A stretch of DNA of 64,000 bases from Pontibacter burrus (GCF_010686685.1 NZ_JAAGWD010000011.1:1-64000), one strand, 5' to 3'. Shown: positions 26,124 to 35,136, counted from the stretch's first letter. The notes: generated from the letters alone by a model not told the origin. Made by a program: numbers and translations.

Positions 26124-26648
26124 ATGGCAGAAATGCAACAAAAGGCCGACTCTGGCGGCAAAGGCGGGAAAAAACGCGCCAAACGCCAGTCGACCAAAAT
26201 TGACATGACACCGCTGGTAGACCTTGCCGCCCTTCTGATTACGTTCTTCATGCTTACTACAACCTTCAATAAGCCACAGACCATGGAAATTAACATGCCT
26301 GTGAAAGAAGATACACCTGATGAAAGAATAGAGCTTAAGGCCAGTAACGCTATGACTATTATTCTTGGCGAGAACGACAAGCTGTATTACTACTTCGGGT
26401 TGGCTGAAGATAATCCGGAATTGGTTGAGTCTAACTATTCAGCTGATGGTATCCGTAAAGTATTGGTATCTCCACAAGTTAAGTCTAACGACAAAATGAC
26501 TGTGATGGTGAAGCCAATGGAAGGTGCGCGATACAAGAACATGGTTGATATCCTGGACGAATTGAAAATAACTGACACCAAGAAGTTTGCAATGGTTGAC
26601 ATTTCCGATGCAGATAAGCAATTGGTGCAACAAAAAATGGGGAATTAA
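26124..26648 (+). CDS. exbD: ExbD/TolR family biopolymer transport protein (second copy)
   Basis: A second ExbD, 174 residues, with a lysine-rich cytoplasmic tail (GGKKRAKRQSTK) and the helix DMTPLVDLAALLITFFML carrying the conserved aspartate. The periplasmic part is about 120 residues. Tandem exbD genes are usual in Bacteroidota and may form heteromeric stators. The stop lies 3 bases before the tonB start. Confidence 0.92.
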   Translation: MAEMQQKADSGGKGGKKRAKRQSTKIDMTPLVDLAALLITFFMLTTTFNKPQTMEINMPVKEDTPDERIELKASNAMTIILGENDKLYYYFGLAEDNPELVESNYSADGIRKVLVSPQVKSNDKMTVMVKPMEGARYKNMVDILDELKITDTKKFAMVDISDADKQLVQQKMGN

Positions 26649-26651
26649 GAT

Positions 26652-27479
26652 ATGGACGCAAGTAAGTTAGCAAAAGCATCGCTTGATGATATCGTCTTCG
26701 AAGGACGTAACAGAGCGTATGGTGCCTACCTGCTTCGCAGACTTTACAACAAGCATATCACGATTGCCGCAACTGTAGCAATCTTACTGTTCTTCTTATT
26801 CCTTAGCTTCCCGCTTATCAGTAAAATGATACAAGGAGATAAGGAGAAGGAACAGGTGGTAGAGCGAATTGTAACAGAAGTAGACCTGGCCCCGCCGCCG
26901 CCGTTGGATGAATCAACTCCACCGCCGCCACCGCCGCCACCAGATCTTCCACCACCGCCACCACCGGTACGTGCTCAAGTTAAGTACACGCCACCGGTAG
27001 TTAAGCGTGATAACGAAGTACGTGAGGAGGAAGAAATTCCGGATCAGGAAGTTCTGAAGGAGATTGACGCCGGTACAAAAACTGTAGAAGGTGTTAAGAA
27101 TGCCCCACTAGACTTAGGTGATATCGATGGTACAAGCAATGTTGTTGCTGAAGTAGTAGAAGAGAAGCCTTATGAGTATGTGGAGCAGATGCCGGAATTC
27201 CCGGGTGGTGAAATGGAAATGCATAAATACATTTCGAAAAACATTCGCTATCCAGCCGCAGCTCAAAGAGCAGGTATCGAAGGCCTTGTTGTGGTATCGT
27301 TCGTAGTAAGCAGAACTGGTGAGATCTCTGAAGTAAAAGTACTGAAGGGATTGGGAGCTGGTACTGACGAAGAAGCGATCCGCGTAATCAAGTCGATGCC
27401 TAAGTGGAACCCAGGTAAGCAGAACGGCCGTGCAGTGCCAGTAAGATTTACCGTACCGGTTCGTTACACAATTCGTTAA
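26652..27479 (+). CDS. tonB: TonB family energy transducer
   Basis: TonB carries energy from ExbB/ExbD to outer-membrane TonB-dependent transporters. The 275 residues start with the Bacteroidota N-terminal motif DDIVFEGRNRAYGAYLLRR, then one membrane helix (about 35-57), a proline-rich spacer (TPPPPPPPPDLPPPPPPV, about 87-108) and the C-terminal TonB domain with IRYPAAAQRAGIEGLVVV and MPKWNPGKQNGRAVPVRF. It closes the exbB operon, and a terminator follows. Confidence 0.94.
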   Translation: MDASKLAKASLDDIVFEGRNRAYGAYLLRRLYNKHITIAATVAILLFFLFLSFPLISKMIQGDKEKEQVVERIVTEVDLAPPPPLDESTPPPPPPPPDLPPPPPPVRAQVKYTPPVVKRDNEVREEEEIPDQEVLKEIDAGTKTVEGVKNAPLDLGDIDGTSNVVAEVVEEKPYEYVEQMPEFPGGEMEMHKYISKNIRYPAAAQRAGIEGLVVVSFVVSRTGEISEVKVLKGLGAGTDEEAIRVIKSMPKWNPGKQNGRAVPVRFTVPVRYTIR

Positions 27480-27500
27480 TAGCTTAGCTAGACAATAATA

Positions 27501-27533
27501 AAAGCCCGATCAGGAAACTGGTCGGGCTTTTTG
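27501..27533 (+). terminator. Terminator of the exbB-tonB operon
   Basis: AAAGCCCGA (27501-27509) pairs with TCGGGCTTT (27522-27530), then more T. It separates the two tonB genes. Confidence 0.85.
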
Positions 27534-27676
27534 ATTTTAATAAAAATTGTTCGCCATGCATACTATTTGAAAGTTATTCCGTATATTCAGTTATCACTAT
27601 TTAAAACTAAAACCATAAACCAACTATAGCATAAAATGAGTACGTGATAAATTGTTAAACTAAAACCCAAACAGCC

Positions 27677-28522
27677 ATGAAAGAGAGCTATTTATTCGAC
27701 ATGACCCTGAACAACATTGTGTTTGAGGGTCGAAATAAAGCCTACGGTGCATACAATCTGCGAAAGGCTTATCACAGGCACATTGCAATAGCTGCTATTC
27801 TGGCAATAGCTATTTTTTCTGCAGCACTGATTGGGTCATTAGTAAACAGTATATGGGCTGGGGAATCTGATAAGTATGTGAAACCAACTTACATTATTAA
27901 CGAGCCTATAGTTATACATTTACCGCCACCACCAACTGTTCCTGACCCAGCTCCCGAGAAAGCAGCGGCTGCACCCGCCTTTCCTGAAAAAGCGGAAGTA
28001 GCTACAGCAGCATATGCGGAAATGAAAGTAACGCGCGACGAATTGGTAAAACAGGAAGGCGAGCTGGCAAGCCAGGATGAATTGAGGGATGTTAATTTTG
28101 GTACCGCAAAAATAGATGGTATAAAGCCAAGTGAGCTTGATGCCGTTATACCAGCAGATGACTTGAACGGTATTGATGGAGGTGCAGAAGAACCAGCTCC
28201 AAACGCGGTATTTGAGAATGCGGAGATATTGCCTTCTTACAAAGGGGGAATGGATGATCTGATAAAATATCTCAGCAATAAATTACGCTATCCAGCACCA
28301 GCTCAAACAGCGGGTGTTGAGGGTATTGTAGTAGTTACCTTTGTAGTTGATCGAAACGGGGAGATAAACGATGTGAAGGTTTTAAAAGGGCTCGGCTTCG
28401 GTACAGATGAGGAAGCAGTACGTGTCGTAAAAAATATGCCGCGCTGGAATCCTGGCCGTCAGAATGGCCAACCGGTAGCAGTACGTTACACATTACCCAT
28501 TAAATTTTCATTAAAAAAGTAG
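27677..28522 (+). CDS. TonB family protein, second copy
   Basis: A second TonB protein of 281 residues behind the operon terminator. It shares the N-terminal signature NNIVFEGRNKAYGAYNLRK, one membrane helix (about 38-58) and the C-terminal domain LRYPAPAQTAGVEGIVVV with MPRWNPGRQNGQPVAVRY, so it is a tandem duplicate. The spacer is shorter and poorer in proline (LPPPPTVPDPAPEKAA). It probably serves a different set of transporters or conditions with the same stator; that is inference. Confidence 0.9.
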   Translation: MKESYLFDMTLNNIVFEGRNKAYGAYNLRKAYHRHIAIAAILAIAIFSAALIGSLVNSIWAGESDKYVKPTYIINEPIVIHLPPPPTVPDPAPEKAAAAPAFPEKAEVATAAYAEMKVTRDELVKQEGELASQDELRDVNFGTAKIDGIKPSELDAVIPADDLNGIDGGAEEPAPNAVFENAEILPSYKGGMDDLIKYLSNKLRYPAPAQTAGVEGIVVVTFVVDRNGEINDVKVLKGLGFGTDEEAVRVVKNMPRWNPGRQNGQPVAVRYTLPIKFSLKK

Positions 28523-28628
28523 AAATCAGACTATAAATTGGAGGCAGAGGCTAAAAAAGTGTAAGCTTTATGGTCTCTGCTTTCAATTTTAATGTGATAC
28601 CATTAACTTTAGTGATCAAAGAAAGCGT

Positions 28629-28652
28629 ATGTTACATAGATAGCGTAACATG
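28629..28652. repeat. Inverted repeat over the start of the 28650 gene
   Basis: ATGTTAC (28629-28635) pairs with GTAACAT (28645-28651). The right arm includes the first two bases of the start codon at 28650, so the mRNA hairpin could control initiation or the site could be an operator. Confidence 0.5.
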
Positions 28653-28907
28653 TTAAGACCAAAAAGAGAAAGACCTAACACAACTCAATTCGCCAAAGCC
28701 GTAAGAATTTTTGGCCTGCTGATGACGACTATGTACATGGTGTTTGGCGTATTTATCATATTCGCAGATGAATCCAGCCTTAACCTGAACATAACAGATA
28801 ATGTGCGTTACATGCTGGGCGGTATTCTTATCCTCTACAGCATAGTGCGGTTTGTCAGACTATATCAGTCCAATTCTAACAAAGGCAGAAACAGGTATGA
28901 AGAGTAA
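28650..28907 (+). CDS. Small two-helix membrane protein, function unknown
   Basis: I do not recognise the family. The 85 residues begin with a basic segment (LRPKRERPNTTQ), followed by two hydrophobic segments at about 20-42 (LMTTMYMVFGVFIIFA) and 54-72 (YMLGGILILYSIVRFVRLY), and end in a charged tail. It overlaps the following PstS-like gene by 11 bases, so the two are coupled. It may be an accessory to that lipoprotein. Confidence 0.7.
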   Translation: MLRPKRERPNTTQFAKAVRIFGLLMTTMYMVFGVFIIFADESSLNLNITDNVRYMLGGILILYSIVRFVRLYQSNSNKGRNRYEE

Positions 28908-29841
28908 AATTAATTTGGCCCTGCTTGCTTTCAGTATTGCAGCAGTGTCAGCGTGCGGTAACTCAGGTAATTCACCAACCGACACACCTACATCAGGTGC
29001 GATAACGATAAGCGTGGATGAGTCTTTTCAGCCGATTATAGAAACGCAGATCAATACGTTTGAGGGCATCTATAAATACGCCGATATAACAGCCAACTAC
29101 AGACCGGAAGGGCAAGTGGTGCAAGAGCTTATCAATGATAGCACTAGGGTTGCAGTACTCTCGCGTGAACTAAATGCGGATGAAAATGCTGTATTCAAGA
29201 ATAAGAACCTGGTACCGCGCGTTACAAAGATTGCGATAGATGCGATTGCCATTATAGTTAACCGCAATAACCCGGACTCTTTGCTAACGATGGAGCAACT
29301 GGGTAAGATCTTTAACGGCGATGTAACAAACTGGCAGGAACTTAACAAGAAGAGTAATCTTAAAAATATAGTGGTGGTATTTGATAATAACAACTCAAGT
29401 ACTGCACGTTACGTTAAAGATTCGCTGATAGCTGATCATAAACTGCCTCAGAATACATTTGCATCAGATTCTCATAGCGCACTGATTGATTATGTGGCTA
29501 AAAACGAGAACGCAATAGGTGTAATTGGTGTTAACTGGATTAGTGACCTGGACGATACGACAGCCATTGGCTTTCAGAACAGAATAAAAGTAGTTGGGCT
29601 GAGCAGAGATCCTGCACCTGCTTCAACAGAAAACTATTATCAGCCGTACCAGGCCTATATTGCACAAGGAAACTATCTGTTACTGCGGTACCTCTACATT
29701 ATCAGCACCGAAGGCAGAACCGGCCTTGGCACAGGTTTTGCAGCATATGTAGCAGGAGACAAAGGACAACGCATAATTTTAAAGTCTGGTTTAGTACCTG
29801 CCACCATGCCGGTTCGTATAGTTGGGCTTAACAATAATTAA
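28897..29841 (+). CDS. PstS-like phosphate-binding lipoprotein
   Basis: A periplasmic substrate-binding lipoprotein of 314 residues. I start at the ATG at 28897 because it gives a proper lipoprotein signal, LLAFSIAAVSAC, with the lipidated cysteine at about 20. The domain has the PstS-type pattern GAITISVDESFQPIIE…, with QLGKIFNGDVTNWQEL (about 130) and NNSSTARYVKDS (about 165). No pstCAB genes are near, and in Cytophagales such proteins commonly sit with the exb/tonB genes, so phosphate binding is a family-level inference. Confidence 0.8.
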   Translation: MKSKINLALLAFSIAAVSACGNSGNSPTDTPTSGAITISVDESFQPIIETQINTFEGIYKYADITANYRPEGQVVQELINDSTRVAVLSRELNADENAVFKNKNLVPRVTKIAIDAIAIIVNRNNPDSLLTMEQLGKIFNGDVTNWQELNKKSNLKNIVVVFDNNNSSTARYVKDSLIADHKLPQNTFASDSHSALIDYVAKNENAIGVIGVNWISDLDDTTAIGFQNRIKVVGLSRDPAPASTENYYQPYQAYIAQGNYLLLRYLYIISTEGRTGLGTGFAAYVAGDKGQRIILKSGLVPATMPVRIVGLNNN

Positions 29842-29897
29842 GGAGAACCTTTTCTCAACAATAGTACACATACACATAACCTTAACAACAAATTAAA

Positions 29898-31544
29898 ATG
29901 ACGAACAACTGGAAGTATATCCTTCTGATGGCCACCGCTTTCCCGACTGCAGCTGCGTTTGCGCAGTCTGGTGATGCAGGAAAGAGAGCCTTAGACCTGG
30001 AAAGATATGAGGAGGCTAAGTCTATCTATAAAAAGCAGCTAAACGATAAAAATGCTGATAATGCGTACTATACGTTAGGTGATATTTATCTGAAAACTGA
30101 TAAACTGGACTCTGCTGCTTACTACTTTAACCAGGGTCTTGCCAAGAACAAGAAATCGGCTTTAAACTTTGCGGGTTTAGGCAAATTGGCTATGGAGCAG
30201 GGTAACCGCGCCGAGGCTGAAAAGAACTTTGACCAGGCACTGAAGCAGAGCAAGTCTAAAGATGCAGCTGTACTTATTGCGGTAGCAGAAGCTTACATTA
30301 ATGCTGACAAAAGAACAGAAGCTGATCTTCAGAAAGCAGTTGAGCATCTGAAGACAGCAGTGCAGCGTGATAAAAACAATGCAGCTGCTTATATTTTGTT
30401 AGGTGATGCACAGCTTGAGCTGAAGAAAGGTGGCGAAGCTATGACAGCTTATGATAACGCTATCCGTATTGATGCTAACAATCCGAAAGCTTACCTGAGA
30501 AGAGGCCAGCTGTATACACGTTCAAGAAACTATACAGAAGCTGAGCAGGCGTTCCAGAAAGCAACGTCTATCGATGCGAACTATGCACCTGCTTACAGAG
30601 ACCTGGGCGAACTGTACTACTTTGCAGGCCAGTACGATAAAGCTTTATCTACTTTCCAGAAGTATGTAGACCTTGCAGAAAACACTCCTGAAACCAAAGC
30701 GAAATATGCATCTTTCCTGTTCCTGACAAAGAACTACGATAAGACCCTTGCCGAAGTACAGGAGGTGCTGAAGACAGATCCGAACAACACGGTTATGAAC
30801 CGTCTGCAGGCTTACTCCTATATGGAATTAGGCCAGCCTGAAAAAGCGCTTCAGGCAATGGAAGGCTACCTGCAGAAAGTGGATAAGAGCAAGCTGATTG
30901 CTGAAGACTACGAATATTATGGTCGTATACTGAGCAAGAATAACCAGCACGCAAAAGCTACCGAGAACCTGCAGAAAGCAGTAGATATGTCTCCTGAAAA
31001 AGTTGAGCTGTATCAAGAACTTGCTAACGCTTACGCTAAAGCTGGTCAGTACGACAAAGCTGTGGCAGTATTTGATAAGAAGCGTGAGAGAACCGAGCCT
31101 TCTAACGCGGATTACTACTATGTTGGTAACATCTACATGCAAGCAGGGGCAGAAGCAAGAGAAGCTAAGAATGAGCAGAAAGCACTTGAGTACTTCAAAA
31201 AAGCTGACGAAACTTACGCAAACGTTACCACAAGCAACCCAACGTATGCATATGGCCACTATTGGAGAGCTATTGCCAATGCCAACATTGACTTAGATAA
31301 CTCAAAAGGCCTTGCGAAGCCACACTTCGAAGAGTTTGTGAAGCTGGCAAGCGCAGAACCTGATAAGTTTAAAGCTGCTCTGATTGATGCAAACAACTAC
31401 CTGGCTTACTACTATTATGATATTCAGCCAAACAGAGAACTGGCCGTAAAACATTACCAGGAAGTGTTGAAGTTAGATCCTGCGAATGCACAAGCTAAAA
31501 CTGCACTGGCAGAAATCAACAAGACTCCAGCTAAAAAGAAATAA
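29898..31544 (+). CDS. Exported TPR-repeat protein
   Basis: A 548-residue protein with a signal peptide (cut near AAFAQ, residue 23) and many tetratricopeptide repeats from about residue 30 to the end, recognisable by repeated …A…Y.LG..Y…G.…A…. patterns (for instance ALNFAGLGKLAMEQGNRAEA, APAYRDLGELYYFAGQYDKA). The repeats make a periplasmic protein-interaction scaffold. Partners are unknown, but the position downstream of the TonB cluster and PstS-like gene is conserved in related genomes as far as I recall. A strong terminator follows. Confidence 0.85.
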   Translation: MTNNWKYILLMATAFPTAAAFAQSGDAGKRALDLERYEEAKSIYKKQLNDKNADNAYYTLGDIYLKTDKLDSAAYYFNQGLAKNKKSALNFAGLGKLAMEQGNRAEAEKNFDQALKQSKSKDAAVLIAVAEAYINADKRTEADLQKAVEHLKTAVQRDKNNAAAYILLGDAQLELKKGGEAMTAYDNAIRIDANNPKAYLRRGQLYTRSRNYTEAEQAFQKATSIDANYAPAYRDLGELYYFAGQYDKALSTFQKYVDLAENTPETKAKYASFLFLTKNYDKTLAEVQEVLKTDPNNTVMNRLQAYSYMELGQPEKALQAMEGYLQKVDKSKLIAEDYEYYGRILSKNNQHAKATENLQKAVDMSPEKVELYQELANAYAKAGQYDKAVAVFDKKRERTEPSNADYYYVGNIYMQAGAEAREAKNEQKALEYFKKADETYANVTTSNPTYAYGHYWRAIANANIDLDNSKGLAKPHFEEFVKLASAEPDKFKAALIDANNYLAYYYYDIQPNRELAVKHYQEVLKLDPANAQAKTALAEINKTPAKKK

Positions 31545-31565
31545 GTAATACTTCTTATACTTTAG

Positions 31566-31600
31566 AAAAGCCTGCTCAACCTGAGCAGGCTTTTTGTTTT
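31566..31600 (+). terminator. Terminator of the TPR gene
   Basis: AAAAGCCTGCTCA (31566-31578) and TGAGCAGGCTTTT (31582-31594) form a 13-bp perfect stem with a 3-base loop, then TTTTT. Confidence 0.88.
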
Positions 31601-32271
31601 TATCAGGACCACAGATTAAAAAGGGATTGGGTTGTTTACTATAGTTGCTTGCTATAGCTCCATAGTTGGTGCAGGTCCAACCATACCTAACCCATCAGAG
31701 CTACGCGCGCTACCTTCGAAATCGCTTCTCGGTAGTCTAAGGCGGGGAATTTTCTGCTACTACTATAGTTTGAGCTATAGTTTATAGTTGGCAATTAACC
31801 CACCCCAACCCCTCCCGAGAGGGGAATTGCTGCCATTGTTATAATTAAAGCTTTTGCTCTATAGTTACAGCCCACGAGCAGGCAGGCGCAGCCTGCCCCT
31901 TGGAACTACGACCACGAAAAGGCTACAGAACTATAGATATAGAATCAAACTATAAATTAGCTATCGAGTGATTTCAGTCTTTGGGTTGAGCGCCTTTGAC
32001 TTGTTGCGGTGCCGTCAGGCAACACGAGCGCAGCGAGGGTAGCAAGAAGGCAGCCGCGCGATGCCCGAAGGCGGGGCCCCGCGGCCGTGAGCGCATCAAA
32101 GCAACTATAGCACTGTAGGCTAGTAGAGCTCCCTGGATTTGAGGTAAATATGAAAGGAACTGCTTGTGTCCAGTGGCAACTGTAGTTAGCTATAGTACAT
32201 ATAAGATCCTTCACAGCTACGCTGGCTCTTTTCGACTCTCGCCTCCAGAATGCTCAGGATGACAAAGAGAG

Positions 32272-32281
32272 AACTATAGTT
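32272..32281. repeat. AACTATAGTT palindrome in the mosaic
   Basis: Exact copy within the repeat-rich gap before era. Confidence 0.9.
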
Positions 32282-32396
32282 TGTGATAGCTTACTCGTTT
32301 CACTCAAAATGACAAAACTATAAATGTCATTCAACCTAACTATCCACCTGTTACTCAATAATTCAGCTATTAGCGTGGGGTCTCGTAAAAAAGAAG

Positions 32397-32404
32397 TAAT
32401 TTTG
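32397..32404 (+). promoter_or_regulatory. Candidate -7 promoter element of era (TAATTTTG)
   Basis: Exact TAnnTTTG match, 19 bases before the era ATG, giving a short leader. Confidence 0.5.
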
Positions 32405-32423
32405 CATCCTTAAATTCGAAAGC

Positions 32424-33311
32424 ATGGCAGAAACTCCGCACAAGGCTGGTTTTGTAAGTATAGTTGGCAAACCGAACGTGGGTAAATCAACGCTGATGAA
32501 TGCATTGGTAGGCGAGAAGCTCTCCATTATCACTTCAAAAGCGCAGACTACGCGGCACCGCATCATGGGTATCCTGAACGGCGACGACTTCCAGATCGTG
32601 TATTCTGATACGCCGGGCATTATCAAACCACAGTATGCTTTGCACGAGTCTATGATGAGTTTCGTGCGTACCTCGCTGGAAGATGCCGATGTGATCCTGT
32701 TTGTGACTGATATTTATGAGAAGCACGATGAGGATGACGTGATCAAGCGCTTGCAGCATGCGCAGGTGCCTATTCTGTTGCTGATCAATAAAATTGACCA
32801 GGCTACAGAAGAGGAAGTGAAGGAAAAGGTGGCTTACTGGCAGGAGAAAATGAATCCTACGGAGATTCACCCGATTTCGGCGCTGCACAAATTTGGCTTG
32901 GATCAGTTATTTCAGCGGTTGCTGCACTATTTGCCGGAACATCCGGCATTTTATCCGAAAGATGAACTGACTGACAAGCCGGAACGTTTCTTTGTGTCGG
33001 AGATCATTCGGGAGAAAATTTTCCTGAACTATAAAAAGGAAATTCCTTACAGCTGCGAAGTAGTGATAGAGGAGTTTAAGGAAGAGGAAGAGATCATCCG
33101 GATCAGGGCCGAGATAAGTGTGGAGCGCAAAAGTCAAAAAGGAATTGTGATCGGTAACAAAGGCGAAGCACTTAAAAAAGTGGGCATGCAGGCCCGCATA
33201 GATATGGAAGAATTCTTCCAGAAAAAGATATTTCTTGATTTGTATGTGCGCGTGAACGAAAACTGGCGAACAGACCAAAAGCTTTTAAGGCGATTTGGTT
33301 ACAGCGAGTAA
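32424..33311 (+). CDS. era: GTPase Era
   Basis: Era is an essential GTPase that binds the 3' end of 16S rRNA and helps 30S assembly. The G domain has GKPNVGKST (G1, near 16), DTPG (G3, near 68) and NKID (G4, near 126), and a KH RNA-binding domain fills about 210-290, with GIVIGNKGEALKKVG. The 295 residues are normal. It is followed 69 bases later by der, another ribosome-assembly GTPase. Confidence 0.97.
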   Translation: MAETPHKAGFVSIVGKPNVGKSTLMNALVGEKLSIITSKAQTTRHRIMGILNGDDFQIVYSDTPGIIKPQYALHESMMSFVRTSLEDADVILFVTDIYEKHDEDDVIKRLQHAQVPILLLINKIDQATEEEVKEKVAYWQEKMNPTEIHPISALHKFGLDQLFQRLLHYLPEHPAFYPKDELTDKPERFFVSEIIREKIFLNYKKEIPYSCEVVIEEFKEEEEIIRIRAEISVERKSQKGIVIGNKGEALKKVGMQARIDMEEFFQKKIFLDLYVRVNENWRTDQKLLRRFGYSE

Positions 33312-33380
33312 GTAGGCGCATGTATTAAAGCTTCGGGGCAAGGTGCTCCGGGGGCACTTTAACTATTTTATACATTAATA

Positions 33381-34694
33381 ATGTCGACTAACATTATTGC
33401 TATTGTAGGCCGCCCAAACGTGGGTAAGTCTACTTTATTTAACAGGCTTGTCGGACGCAGACAGGCTATTATGGACAACGAAAGCGGTGTAACCCGCGAC
33501 AGAAGCTACGGCCACGGCGAGTGGTGCGGTAATTTTTTTACTGTTATTGATACCGGCGGCTACGTGCACGGCTCCGACGATATTTTTGAAGGTGAGATTA
33601 ACAAGCAGGTAGAACTGGCTATAAAAGAAGCCGATGTAATCCTGTTTATGGTAGACGTGGATGCTGGCCTGACCAGCCTGGATGAAGAGTTTGCCAACGT
33701 ACTGCGCCGCACCGATAAACCTATCTTCCTGGTTGCCAACAAAGCAGATACTAATGCGCGTGCACACCAGGTGGGCGAGTTCTATGCACTTGGAATTGCA
33801 GACGAGATTCATGCTATTTCATCGCAGAGCGGCTCCGGCACCGGCGACCTGCTGGACGAAGTGGTAAAGCACTTTAAAGATAAAGGAATTGAAGACCCGG
33901 ATGCGGGTATTCCGAAAATAGCGGTACTTGGCCGTCCGAACGTGGGTAAATCATCGTTTGTAAACCTGCTGCTGGGCGTTGAACGCAATATTGTAACTGA
34001 TATTGCGGGTACGACCCGTGATGCCATCCATTCGCGTTACAATGCCTTTGGGAAAGAGTTTATTATAGTTGATACAGCCGGTCTGCGCCGTAAGAGCAAG
34101 GTAAGCGAAGACATCGAGTTTTATTCTGTAATGCGCTCTGTTCGTGCACTGGAAGACTCAGATGTATGTATTGTAATGCTGGATGCTACCCGTGGTATTG
34201 AAGCGCAGGACGTAAACATTATTACGCTGGCTGAGAAGAACCGTAAGGGGATCGTAATTCTGGTAAACAAGTGGGACCTGATAGAGAAGGATACTAACTC
34301 AACCAAAGAATTTGAGGAAGAGATTCTGAGTAAGATTGCGCCTATCAAGTATGTGCCGGTAATCTTTACATCGGTGCTTACGAAGCAGCGTATACACAAA
34401 GCGATAGAAGTAGCAATGGAGGTATACGAGAATAAGAGGCAGAAAATCGCAACTTCGAAGCTGAACGATGCCTTGCTGCCGGATATAGAGCGCTACCCGC
34501 CGCCAGCCATTAAGGGTAAGTTTATTAAGATTAAGTACGTAACACAGCTGCCAACGCATAACCCAACGTTTGCGTTCTTTTGCAACTTGCCGCAGTACAT
34601 TAAGGAGCCGTATACCCGCTACTTAGAGAATAAGATACGTGAACATTTCGGGTTTACAGGTGTGCCGATAAAGGTGCTTTTTAAGAAGAAATAA
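33381..34694 (+). CDS. der: Ribosome-associated GTPase Der (EngA)
   Basis: Der assists 50S subunit assembly and has two tandem GTPase domains. The first carries GRPNVGKST at about 10-18 with DTGG and NKAD. The second carries GRPNVGKSS near 186, DTAG near 233 and NKWD near 298. A C-terminal KH-like domain follows (about 355-437, ending GVPIKVLFKKK). The 437 residues are standard. Expression with era from one transcript is plausible. Confidence 0.97.
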   Translation: MSTNIIAIVGRPNVGKSTLFNRLVGRRQAIMDNESGVTRDRSYGHGEWCGNFFTVIDTGGYVHGSDDIFEGEINKQVELAIKEADVILFMVDVDAGLTSLDEEFANVLRRTDKPIFLVANKADTNARAHQVGEFYALGIADEIHAISSQSGSGTGDLLDEVVKHFKDKGIEDPDAGIPKIAVLGRPNVGKSSFVNLLLGVERNIVTDIAGTTRDAIHSRYNAFGKEFIIVDTAGLRRKSKVSEDIEFYSVMRSVRALEDSDVCIVMLDATRGIEAQDVNIITLAEKNRKGIVILVNKWDLIEKDTNSTKEFEEEILSKIAPIKYVPVIFTSVLTKQRIHKAIEVAMEVYENKRQKIATSKLNDALLPDIERYPPPAIKGKFIKIKYVTQLPTHNPTFAFFCNLPQYIKEPYTRYLENKIREHFGFTGVPIKVLFKKK

Positions 34695-34735
34695 AAAATT
34701 TAAGCCGAAAGCATTACAGCATTAAAATATAGTTA

Positions 34736-34743
34736 TATATTTG
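34736..34743 (+). promoter_or_regulatory. Candidate -7 promoter element (TATATTTG)
   Basis: Exact TAnnTTTG match 31 bases before the first small lipoprotein gene. Confidence 0.5.
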
Positions 34744-34774
34744 TAACTCGTTTTCAAAAAAACAACTAAACATC

Positions 34775-34963
34775 ATGAAAAAAGTATTCGGTTTATTATT
34801 CGTTGCTGGTCTGTTCGCTTTCGCATCTTGCAACAACGCAGAAGAAACAGCTACTGAAGTTGAAACTACTGAAACTACAGTAGAAGAAACTGTAGTTGAA
34901 GACACTACTAATATGGAAGTTGACACTACTGCAACTCCAGTTGATTCAGTAGAGGTTCTTTAA
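34775..34963 (+). CDS. Tiny acidic lipoprotein
   Basis: Not a family I can name. The 62-residue product has a lipoprotein signal (KKVFGLLFVAGLFAFASC, lipidated Cys about 19), and the mature part is nearly only Glu, Thr, Val, Asp and Ala in repeats such as TEVETTETTVEETVVED. It is short, disordered and very acidic, with no lysine or arginine after the signal. A neighbour with the same design but different repeats follows, so they look like a tandem pair. A terminator separates them. Confidence 0.75.
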   Translation: MKKVFGLLFVAGLFAFASCNNAEETATEVETTETTVEETVVEDTTNMEVDTTATPVDSVEVL

Positions 34964-35000
34964 TCAGCAGAAGTAACCGCCCGGCGCATGGCCGGGGAAG

Positions 35001-35036
35001 AAAGCGGCTCTTGATTTTTCAGGAGCCGCTTTTATT
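35001..35036 (+). terminator. Terminator after the first small lipoprotein
   Basis: AAAGCGGCTC (35001-35010) pairs with GAGCCGCTTT (35023-35032), followed by T-rich sequence. Confidence 0.85.
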
Positions 35037-35089
35037 TTATACAACTATATAGGATTATGTACGTATTTGGGTGAATAATTATTTAAGGT

Positions 35090-35099
35090 AACTATAGTT
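35090..35099. repeat. AACTATAGTT palindrome between small lipoprotein genes
   Basis: Exact copy 38 bases upstream of the second small lipoprotein gene. Confidence 0.9.
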
Positions 35100-35136
35100 G
35101 CCGGTGATTTTAGACATCAACCAAAACAAATAGATT

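Larger units (their letters stand above)
31601..32423. repeat. Non-coding mosaic of palindromic repeats, 823 bases
   Basis: This gap holds nine CTATAG cores (31639, 31651, 31763, 31775, 31859, 31931, 32105, 32190, 32274), a hairpin CCCCTC/GAGGGG at 31809-31824, a hairpin GGCAGGC/GCCTGCC at 31881-31897, and a GC-rich island (about 31985-32100) with GGGGCCCC and GCCGCG/CGCGGC. It also has sequence like dispersed 'CTCAGGATGACAAA' elements (about 32252-32268) and AATGAC/GTCATT at 32308-32331. No convincing gene is present. Base composition differs sharply between segments, which suggests several insertions. Confidence 0.7.

Noticed and set aside
31985..32100. GC-rich island as part of an rRNA or tRNA gene
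   Set aside because: It holds short palindromes but none of the conserved rRNA or tRNA motifs.
31957..32214. Minus-strand open frame of 85 codons in the mosaic gap
   Set aside because: The translation is low in complexity and Ala/Arg-rich, and the frame spans a GC-rich repeat island; this is a typical spurious ORF over repeats.
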